DNA of 6,177 bases, taken from NCBI GenBank assembly GCA_002452325.1, contig DKFG01000150.1, positions 1 through 6,177 of the forward strand, given 5' to 3'. The DNA comes from Geobacter sp. UBA6802 (GTDB lineage: Bacteria; Desulfobacterota; Desulfuromonadia; Geobacterales; Pseudopelobacteraceae). This document shows positions 1 through 5,139 of the stretch, piece after piece (the stretch's first letter is position 1; every line of letters starts with the position of its first letter). The notes under the pieces were generated by a model. That model saw nothing but the letters and a program-made list of their open reading frames with translations. It was not told the DNA's origin and made no database searches. Position numbers and translations under genes: made by a program.

Positions 1-331
1 GACGATCCATGGCGGTTACCACGGTCCGGTTCTTGACGCTGACTACCAGTGCCGCGTCTCCCACCATAACCAGAGAATCCTTGCCTCCTTTTTGCGCCAC
101 ACTGGCCACTGCCCCTTCGAGCTGCTGCAGCTGCTCCGGGCTAAATGATATGTTACGAGATTTTAGCCGCTCCTGCGCATGCTTGGAAAACGTCAGTCCC
201 TGGGATTTTTCCAGCACCTTGGCAAATGGAGTAGCTACTCCTGTGCCAACTGGTTGTGATTTGCCCGGCTGCGGCTGTCTGACCGACGGCTGAACCGGAT
301 TCGGAAAATAGAGTTGGTCTATGGTACTCAT
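1..331 (-). CDS. TIGR02530-type small flagellar operon protein, 3' end outside the window
   Basis: The reading frame opens with ATG at 331 and runs 110 codons to the left edge without a stop, so the C-terminus is missing. Residues 1 to about 40 are a Pro/Gln-rich linker (MSTIDQLYFPNPVQPSV...). A compact conserved-looking part follows, with LTFSKHAQERLKSRNI near residues 49-64 and KGGKDSLVMVGDAALVVSVK near residues 82-101, then NRTVVTAMDR. This pattern matches, from memory, the TIGR02530 'flagellar operon protein' family, whose members are roughly 100-130 residues and usually sit between flgD and flgE; the family's biochemical role is not established. No signal peptide or membrane segment is visible. 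The start codon overlaps the flgD stop as ATGA and has no clear Shine-Dalgarno, so it is probably translated by coupling to flgD. By position, I infer a role in hook assembly or its control. Confidence 0.85.
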   Translation of the reverse strand, partial: MSTIDQLYFPNPVQPSVRQPQPGKSQPVGTGVATPFAKVLEKSQGLTFSKHAQERLKSRNISFSPEQLQQLEGAVASVAQKGGKDSLVMVGDAALVVSVKNRTVVTAMDR

Positions 332-996
332 GATTCTTTGACGGAAATGACATCTGCGAACGGCACCGTAACTGCGCCTATGGTCAGGTATGCTGCCCCA
401 TTGTCAAAGCGGACGCCATCGGCCTTGCCGGTTGTATAGGTAGTTGCCTGGACCGTTGATCCCAGCACATTGGTACCACTTACTGAAAAGCTGTAAGCAC
501 CTGCTGTCAGTTGATTTCCCTGGCCGTCCATGCCGTCCCACTGGAATGTATTGTTACCGGCTGAAAGGCTCTCCAGATCAATAATCCGCACAACTTGGCC
601 GACACTGTTAGAAATCTTCAAGGTGTTGTCGGTGGTGGCTGCAGGCAAATCAAAAGCGAGTGTCGCTGGATTTGATCCATCAAAATTGACCTGACTTCCA
701 AATGATTTGACCTCTTTCCCGATCAGTGCCACCGATGTCATGGCAAGGCTGTTACCCTGAGCCATTAAGAGTTTTTCAAGCGCAGCTGACGTGTTATAGG
801 CCTGCTCAACCTGGGTAAGTTGCGCTAACTGGCCCAACATTTGTGTAGCATCCTGCGGAGCCAACGGATCTTGGTGCTGTAGCTGTGTAATAAACAACTT
901 CAGAAAATCGTCCTTGTTCATGCCAATGGATTCTTTCATGGCATTTGCCGCATAACTGCTGCTGGTAGCGGTTGTATTAGTAATGGCTGTACTCAT
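328..996 (-). CDS. flgD: Flagellar hook cap/scaffold protein FlgD
   Basis: This 222-residue protein has the size and architecture of FlgD, which is exported through the flagellar type III system and caps the growing hook so that FlgE subunits polymerise. The N-terminal signature is clear: MNKDDFLKLFITQLQHQDPL at residues 26-45, followed by a glutamine-rich helix QMLGQLAQLTQVEQ (52-65). Residues about 88-105 (VALIGKEVKSFG) and 183-222 should form the split Tudor-like domain. Residues about 110-175, ending FQWDGMDGQGNQLTAGAYSF (151-170), match the inserted FlgD Ig-like domain. There is no cleavable signal peptide, as expected for a type III substrate. The ATG at 996 sits 20 nt after the fliK stop and has a strong Shine-Dalgarno. 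The stop overlaps the start of the next gene. In Bacillus the equivalent gene has been called ylxG. Confidence 0.96.
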   Translation of the reverse strand: MSTAITNTTATSSSYAANAMKESIGMNKDDFLKLFITQLQHQDPLAPQDATQMLGQLAQLTQVEQAYNTSAALEKLLMAQGNSLAMTSVALIGKEVKSFGSQVNFDGSNPATLAFDLPAATTDNTLKISNSVGQVVRIIDLESLSAGNNTFQWDGMDGQGNQLTAGAYSFSVSGTNVLGSTVQATTYTTGKADGVRFDNGAAYLTIGAVTVPFADVISVKES

Positions 997-1004
997 CCGT
1001 CATG

Positions 1005-1014
1005 CACCTCCTTT
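1005..1014 (-). promoter_or_regulatory. Strong ribosome binding site of flgD
   Basis: Read on the minus strand this is AAAGGAGGTG, a near-complete match to the 16S rRNA anti-Shine-Dalgarno. It is 8 nt upstream of the ATG at 996 and begins 2 nt after the fliK stop codon. It fixes the flgD start. Another ATG at 1003-1001 is closer to the site but out of frame. Confidence 0.85.
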
Positions 1015-1016
1015 CA

Positions 1017-2714
1017 CTAAAATCTTACGTCAATCGTTGATTGGTACTGGGGGGCAAAATACTGAACCCCCTGCAATGAATCTTGAACCACTGCTCCGCC
1101 CCGTGCTGCAGAGGCGTACTGTGCGTGATACATCCGTTGTTCAGGGTTCATCTGACGCCACTCCCGCTGCTGCTGAGACTGACCGCCAAGGTTGCCGGTA
1201 GAAACATCAAATGAGTCGATGCGAATGTTCTGCTTTGCAAGAGTTTCTTTGAGCTCGTCCCCTTGCCTTAGTAACGCTTCGCGCACGCCGCGCTGCTCTG
1301 TAATAATCTCAAGCTTCAGGCCATGTTCTTCCATCCTTAGGTTCAACTGCACATTACCCAGATGTTCAGGCGACAATCTCAGGGAAATCTGGTCACTCCC
1401 CTGCTTGAACTCATGAGTACCGAGACGCTCAAATACCTGACGGGCCACCTGCTCACCCTGAACCTGTTTGGGCAGTTCATCGGCAACCATTGCAGCAGTA
1501 ACGGCCAAGTGCGGTCTTGAACCAGACATAAAGGTCATCTGGTGCTGCTCAGTTGCGGCTTGGGCATGCTGAACCGGCACTGTACTTACCACCGGCGCCT
1601 CTTCCGTTATTTCAAGTATTGGCATGGTCGACTGCTGAAATGTCTGTGATTGCTGCTGTCCTGAAAAATCGCGACCCTGTCTGCCGGTATCAGCCGCAGC
1701 AACAGCCACTTCACTTGCTTGGGCAAATCGGAACGCCTGAACCTGAGCTGTCGCTGAAGACTTGTTGGTTATGGCACTATCTTGCGCACCATCAGGCCGT
1801 ACAACTTGCACCTGTGCGACAGCCTGCTGGTGCTGCTCCTGGCTACGACTGTTACCAGGTTGTTGCACCTGCGGTTGTTGCTCATTGATACGATTGTCAC
1901 CAGCTGGCGATACGAATGGCTGTTGCTGACTTTCTGTCAGCCGTACCGGTGCCGGTACTTCCTGCTTTCGGACTGGATTGTCAACCATTACCTGTTCTAA
2001 CGGCTGGGTACGATTTTCTGCCTGTGTTACTTTGACCTCATGTTTGTCAGTCATCTCGTTGGTCTTGAGATGATTTTGCTGTATTGCACTAGCCTGCTTT
2101 GACAGCTCCTGATCCTGCACTTGGCGCGGCAGAACGTCATTGGTTGCGGTCCTGAGCAGGGTAGAACCCTGTTGTGCTTCAGGCAACTCAGGCAACTCAG
2201 GCAACTCAGGCAACTCAGGCAACTCAGGCAACTCAGGCAACTCAGGCAACTCAGGCAATGTTGGCTGCCCGGAACCGGCCACTACGTCAATAGCTGCTGA
2301 TGTTTCCGTAACTGACGCATCAGTCGCGAGGTCAACGGATAGTTCTTGTTCAAGGAGGGATGGTGGTAAAAGTGGTACCTGAACTGCTGCCAGCTGCGCA
2401 TAAGCAGCTGCCGTCTGCAGGGCTGATAAAGATCCTGTTTCAGGTGATTCAGCCTGTTCCAGTAATGCAGCGAGGTTTTGATCTTTTTCTGGCACCATCT
2501 TACTAGCTAAAGCGCCAGAATCAGGTAAGGCTTTTGCTGCATCTAAATCGGGAATCTGGTGGACTGCAGTCTGCGTCACCACGGTTTGTGCAAGCAGATC
2601 ACTAAACAGGGCAGATAACTCACCTGACGTTTGGTCCGTTGCCGCTGATGGCGACAGAATTGTGGCAGTAGAAGTCACTGCCGTTGGCATCATTACAATC
2701 TGTGCTGCATCCAT
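1017..2714 (-). CDS. fliK: Flagellar hook-length control protein FliK
   Basis: This 565-residue protein is longer than enterobacterial FliK (about 400 residues). FliK is an exported molecular ruler that measures hook length and switches the export gate from hook-type to filament-type substrates. The switch domain (Flg_hook, PF02120 type) is at about residues 420-505. Its core is SLRLSPEHLGNVQLNLRMEE at residues 444-463, followed by a hydrophilic helix (GVREALLRQGDELKETL) and IDSFDVS. Upstream the protein is low-complexity, rich in Ala, Gln, Val and Pro, as usual for the extended ruler. Nine tandem Leu-Pro-Glu triplets occupy residues 153-179. The segment at about 262-365 is very Gln-rich. The C-terminal tail (506-565) is also Gln-rich and ends in VRF. 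The ATG at 2714 has a strong Shine-Dalgarno. The gene lies between the motE-like gene and flgD, as ylxF-fliK-ylxG do in Bacillus. The N-terminal half is too variable to identify alone; the call rests on the C-terminal domain and context. Confidence 0.95.
   Translation of the reverse strand: MDAAQIVMMPTAVTSTATILSPSAATDQTSGELSALFSDLLAQTVVTQTAVHQIPDLDAAKALPDSGALASKMVPEKDQNLAALLEQAESPETGSLSALQTAAAYAQLAAVQVPLLPPSLLEQELSVDLATDASVTETSAAIDVVAGSGQPTLPELPELPELPELPELPELPELPELPEAQQGSTLLRTATNDVLPRQVQDQELSKQASAIQQNHLKTNEMTDKHEVKVTQAENRTQPLEQVMVDNPVRKQEVPAPVRLTESQQQPFVSPAGDNRINEQQPQVQQPGNSRSQEQHQQAVAQVQVVRPDGAQDSAITNKSSATAQVQAFRFAQASEVAVAAADTGRQGRDFSGQQQSQTFQQSTMPILEITEEAPVVSTVPVQHAQAATEQHQMTFMSGSRPHLAVTAAMVADELPKQVQGEQVARQVFERLGTHEFKQGSDQISLRLSPEHLGNVQLNLRMEEHGLKLEIITEQRGVREALLRQGDELKETLAKQNIRIDSFDVSTGNLGGQSQQQREWRQMNPEQRMYHAQYASAARGGAVVQDSLQGVQYFAPQYQSTIDVRF
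2178..2258 (-). repeat. Tandem 9-bp repeat, nine copies, coding for (LPE)9 in FliK
   Basis: On the coding strand the unit is TTGCCTGAG, repeated nine times without interruption over 81 bp. Eight copies are identical and the last (at 2178-2186) ends GAA instead of GAG. Each unit encodes Leu-Pro-Glu, filling FliK residues 153-179. The near-total identity, including third codon positions, indicates recent expansion by slippage or unequal recombination rather than ancient selection on the protein. Gain or loss of a unit keeps the reading frame. Confidence 0.97.
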
Positions 2715-2719
2715 TTTTT

Positions 2720-2727
2720 CACCTCCT
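2720..2727 (-). promoter_or_regulatory. Strong ribosome binding site of fliK
   Basis: Minus-strand sequence AGGAGGTG, followed by five A residues and the ATG at 2714. It supports this start and is, with the flgD site, one of the two strongest ribosome binding sites in the window. It lies in the 77-nt gap (2715-2791) that separates the motE-like gene from fliK. Confidence 0.85.
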
Positions 2728-2791
2728 CTCTGCTTAAGATCAGGTACTGTGTCCGTACACTTCTCATCGGCAGGAGGCTGGTTGCAGTTGA

Positions 2792-3346
2792 CTACTTTTC
2801 TCCCCTTCTCCTTAGGTTTTCATTGACCCAGCGGATGGTCCTGGGCTTGTTGAGATTGGGCACCAGGCGGGCTACAGCCTTTACCTCAAGACGGTCAAGC
2901 ACCAGACGCACCTCAGCCTCCTCCATATTATCAAGCAGATCAGCAGCCTGGGCCGCTTCCAGGGTCTTGAACAACCGCACCATTTTACTGACATTTTCGC
3001 TATTAGCCTGTTGGCGCCGCTCCTCTTCAGCCTTGATCATGGCATCATACTGCTTTTTTGCCTCTTCAAGGGCCTTCAGCTGTGCATCAAGCTTATCCCC
3101 CAGCTTTCTCAGCTCCTGTTCCTTGGCTGCCAACGCAGCCTCTTTCTCTGCCAGCTGCTGACGACGAGCCTCTTGAATCGCCTGCTCTTCGCGGGCCGCC
3201 CTTGTAGCCGGCACTGCGTCACCCGGCATACCGGATGCAGGGGATTGCGCCACAGCACCGGGCCCCTGTGAGGCGGTTAAGGCCACGGTTGCAACCGTGC
3301 CAAGTCCAACAGACATACAAATAATGGCAAGCCAACGCCTAGTCAT
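2792..3346 (-). CDS. MotE/YlxF-like flagellar protein with N-terminal membrane anchor and coiled coil
   Basis: This 184-residue protein starts MTRRWLAIICMSVGLGTVAT, a short basic N-terminus with a hydrophobic stretch (about 5-24) that looks like a signal anchor or signal peptide. A Gly/Pro/Ala-rich linker (25-48) and a charged coiled coil (about 49-115, rich in E, K, Q, A) follow. The C-terminal helical domain (about 118-180) has KMVRLFKTLEAAQAADLLDN and VRLVLDRLEVKAVARLVPNL. That resembles the MgtE-N-like fold annotated as COG3334 (MotE, described in rhizobia as a periplasmic chaperone for MotC) and Bacillus YlxF. I infer that the coiled coil and C-terminal domain lie outside the cytoplasmic membrane. 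The start at 3346 lies 7 nt after the fliJ stop, with AGGAG at 3357-3361 inside the end of fliJ. A longer frame from 3436 would add 30 residues overlapping fliJ and displace the anchor from the N-terminus, so it was rejected. Function here is uncertain. Confidence 0.85.
   Translation of the reverse strand: MTRRWLAIICMSVGLGTVATVALTASQGPGAVAQSPASGMPGDAVPATRAAREEQAIQEARRQQLAEKEAALAAKEQELRKLGDKLDAQLKALEEAKKQYDAMIKAEEERRQQANSENVSKMVRLFKTLEAAQAADLLDNMEEAEVRLVLDRLEVKAVARLVPNLNKPRTIRWVNENLRRRGEK
3284..3299. repeat. Perfect 16-bp palindrome inside the motE-like gene
   Basis: CACGGTTGCAACCGTG equals its own reverse complement, with no spacer. It falls in the codons for the hydrophobic N-terminal segment (around residues 16-21, GTVATV). 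The alternating Val/Ala/Thr codons may produce it by chance. It has no T-tract and is not a terminator. Any role as a protein binding site is speculation. Confidence 0.6.
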
Positions 3347-3353
3347 AGCCCTG

Positions 3354-3794
3354 TTACTCCTGGCCTTTCTTCTGAGTGGCAATCTCGTCCAGCAGCAATC
3401 CCTCTTTGTAGAGCTGCTCGCGGCGGAAGGCCTCATCCTGCTTTTCCTTCAAACGCTCCATGACCTTCTTTTCCTGGGTTGCGTGCTGCAGTTCCTGCCT
3501 TCGATCTTCAAGCACGCGATCCAGCTGCTCCACCTTGTGCTGCTGCTGCTTGATCTCTTCTCGCTTGCGTGAAAAAAAATCGGCGTAGAGCTGCATCTCA
3601 GTGATTGAAGCTATGGTTTCCTGGCGGCGGCAGAATTCTGAGGCCAGAGCTGCTGCCTCCTGTTGTTCCTGTTCCAGCTGTCTGCAGGCCGCATCAAGGT
3701 ACTGTTTTGCTGAAGAAAACTCCTGCTTGCACTGTTTCTCAAGTTCTTTACGGTAGTTGAGCACCTGGTGCATATCAAACTGTTTTTTTGCCAC
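3354..3794 (-). CDS. fliJ: Flagellar export chaperone/ATPase stalk protein FliJ
   Basis: This 146-residue protein is almost entirely charged, heptad-like helix, as in FliJ, the antiparallel coiled coil that inserts into the FliI hexamer and links it to the export gate protein FlhA. It opens MAKKQFDMHQVLNYRKELEK, matching the usual FliJ start (basic, then a Phe-x-x-x-x-Val-Leu-x-Tyr-Arg pattern). It ends with KEGLLLDEIAT, typical of the family C-terminus. There is no membrane segment. The start codon is GTG at 3794, 14 nt after the fliI stop, with AGGA at 3804-3807 nine nt upstream. The first ATG is at codon 8 and would remove the conserved opening. Two homopolymers lie in the gene: A7 at codons 2-4 and T8 at codons 72-75. 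The assignment rests on position and overall pattern, because FliJ sequences diverge quickly. Confidence 0.92.
   Translation of the reverse strand: MAKKQFDMHQVLNYRKELEKQCKQEFSSAKQYLDAACRQLEQEQQEAAALASEFCRRQETIASITEMQLYADFFSRKREEIKQQQHKVEQLDRVLEDRRQELQHATQEKKVMERLKEKQDEAFRREQLYKEGLLLDEIATQKKGQE
3572..3579 (-). repeat. T8 homopolymer tract in fliJ
   Basis: Eight consecutive T on the coding strand fall within the codons for Asp72-Phe73-Phe74-Ser75. A one-base insertion would bring an in-frame TGA about 22 codons later. Tracts of this length are modestly slippage-prone. Confidence 0.9.
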
Positions 3795-3808
3795 GTGTGC
3801 CAGTCCTG

Positions 3809-5128
3809 TCAGCCTTCAAACAGCTGTTGAAGCCCTTGTACCGATTCTTCAAGGGTTACCGGATCAACAACTGCCTGCTTCTGATAGGCGGTCATGGCAT
3901 CAATTTTTTTGATGGCAAAGTCAATGCCCGGGTTGCTGCCCGACTTGTATGCTCCGATGTTGATCAGGTCCTCAGACTGCCGGTAGGTGGCAAGCGTCTC
4001 CTTGAACCTGCCAACCAGCATGCGGTGATGCTCATCGGTCACATCAGACATAACCCTGCTGGCACTTGCCAGGATATCGATGGGTGGATAGATATTCCGC
4101 GCTGCCAAATCCCGGGAGAGGACAATGTGGCCATCCAGGATACTACGCATCGCATCGGAAATCGGCTCATTGAAGTCATCTCCCTCCACAAGCACCGTGT
4201 AGAGACCGGTTATGCTTCCTTCTGGAAAATTGCCGGTACGTTCAAGCAGCTTGGGCAGGGCAGCAAACACCGACGGTGTGTAGCCCTTGGTAGTGGGTGG
4301 CTCTCCAATCGCAAGCCCCACCTCACGCATGGCCATGGCAAAACGGGTTGCCGAGTCCATCATCAGCAGGACCTTTTTGCCTTGATCTTTGAAGTACTCA
4401 GCAATGGTAGTGGCGATATAGGCCCCCCGCATCCGGACCAGTGGCGGTTGATCAGAGGTGGCCACCACCACCACAGACTTGTGGAGCCCCTGCTCCTGCA
4501 GGTCTTTTTCTACAAACTCGCGCAGTTCCCTGCCACGCTCGCCGATAAGGGCTATGACGTTGACATCTGCCTCGGTATAGCGGGCAATCATGCCTAAGAG
4601 GGTTGATTTCCCAACACCGGAGCCAGCCATGATCCCGACCCGCTGGCCCTGCCCACAGGTCAGTAGACCATTGATGGATCTGATACCGAGATCAAGGGGC
4701 TTGCGTATCGGCGGCCGCTTCATCGGATTAACCGGCATCGCGTAGATCGGATACTCTTCATCCACCCGCAACGGTCCCTTGTCGTCAATCGGCTGCCCAA
4801 GGCCGTCAATCACCCGCCCCAACAGACCCGGGCCAACCTGCAGGCTCGCCTTGTCACGCCGTACCGTAATCAGGCTGTCCAGGCCCACCCCGCGCAGATC
4901 CCCCAACGGCATCAACAGGGTCTTATTCTCTTTGAACCCCACCACCTCGGCCGGTATCGGGACCCCCCCCTTGGGCCGTATCTCACAGATGGCGCCAACC
5001 GAGGTTTCAGGACAGTATCCTTCAATAACCAGCCCGACAACCTGGGTAACCTTGCCATGCAGCCGGATCGGATTATAGGTATCCACCACACGCAGATAGC
5101 GTTGTATGTCCAGCTTTCGCCCCGGCAT
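3809..5128 (-). CDS. fliI: Flagellum-specific export ATPase FliI
   Basis: This 439-residue protein is full length for FliI, the F1-ATPase-like hexameric ATPase at the cytoplasmic base of the flagellum that promotes entry of export substrates. Residues 1-95 form the N-terminal beta-barrel-like domain (RLHGKVTQVVGLVIEG at 22-37). The catalytic domain has a Walker A GSGVGKST at 169-176, GERGRE at 196-201 (catalytic Glu197), and a Walker B VLLMMD at 253-258 followed by SATRFAMAMREVG. The SASR motif at 355-358 carries the family's likely arginine finger. The C-terminal helical domain ends in EESVQGLQQLFEG. All key residues are present. The T3SS/flagellar motif EPPTTKGYTPSVFAALPKLL is at 276-295. 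The ATG at 5128 shares its A with the fliH TGA (TGATG) and lacks a good Shine-Dalgarno, so translation is probably reinitiated from fliH. A G8 tract occupies codons 53-55. Confidence 0.98.
   Translation of the reverse strand: MPGRKLDIQRYLRVVDTYNPIRLHGKVTQVVGLVIEGYCPETSVGAICEIRPKGGVPIPAEVVGFKENKTLLMPLGDLRGVGLDSLITVRRDKASLQVGPGLLGRVIDGLGQPIDDKGPLRVDEEYPIYAMPVNPMKRPPIRKPLDLGIRSINGLLTCGQGQRVGIMAGSGVGKSTLLGMIARYTEADVNVIALIGERGRELREFVEKDLQEQGLHKSVVVVATSDQPPLVRMRGAYIATTIAEYFKDQGKKVLLMMDSATRFAMAMREVGLAIGEPPTTKGYTPSVFAALPKLLERTGNFPEGSITGLYTVLVEGDDFNEPISDAMRSILDGHIVLSRDLAARNIYPPIDILASASRVMSDVTDEHHRMLVGRFKETLATYRQSEDLINIGAYKSGSNPGIDFAIKKIDAMTAYQKQAVVDPVTLEESVQGLQQLFEG
4963..4970 (-). repeat. G8 homopolymer tract near the 5' end of fliI
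   Basis: The coding strand reads AAG GGG GGG GTC CCG, giving Lys53-Gly54-Gly55-Val56. This is a run of eight G. Loss of one G leads to TGA after 71 codons and gain of one G leads to TAA after 68 codons, so slippage in either direction would abolish FliI. Whether the tract varies is unknown. Confidence 0.93.
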
Positions 5129-5139
5129 CAGCTTTCGCC
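5111..5139 (-). repeat. 11-bp direct repeat across the fliH/fliI junction
   Basis: The coding-strand sequence GGCGAAAGCTG occurs at the end of fliH (5139-5129) and again just inside fliI (5121-5111), offset by 18 bp and in different reading frames. It could be the trace of a small duplication at the gene junction or a coincidence. Confidence 0.6.

Noticed and set aside
153..353. 66-codon minus-strand frame overlapping flgD and the small flagellar gene
   Set aside because: It is out of frame with the TIGR02530-type reading, which keeps clear family motifs over 110 codons; this one shows none.
2041..2080. Inverted repeat TCATCTC/GAGATGA with a 9-nt loop in fliK
   Set aside because: Arms of 7 bp with a 9-nt loop are expected by chance in a window of this length, and nothing else marks the site.
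2140..2382. Plus-strand frame containing Ser-Gly-Asn repeats
   Set aside because: It is the antisense reading of the 9-bp repeat in fliK; the repeat stays open in several frames because its length is a multiple of three and it holds no stop.
2391..2410. 7-bp-arm inverted repeat (CAGCTGC/GCAGCTG) in fliK
   Set aside because: It is built from repeated Gln, Leu and Ala codons common in this gene and is likely to arise by chance.
2749..2760. Small hairpin GTGT-N4-ACAC between the motE-like gene and fliK
   Set aside because: The stem is only 4 bp and no T-tract follows, so it is not a terminator.
2764..2771. GCCGATGA on the minus strand, like a sigma-28 -10 element (GCCGATAA)
   Set aside because: The sequence 15 nt upstream is CAAC rather than TAAA, and no extended match is present. 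One half-site is not enough.
3347..3436. Upstream start for the motE-like gene at 3436
   Set aside because: It would add 30 residues read out of frame within fliJ and bury the membrane anchor; the ATG at 3346 follows the fliJ stop and gives a normal signal-anchor N-terminus.
3788..4597. Long open frame of 269 codons on the plus strand opposite fliI
   Set aside because: It lies wholly antisense to the conserved FliI catalytic region, starts within the fliJ start area and has no recognisable domain; it is a shadow of fliI codon structure.
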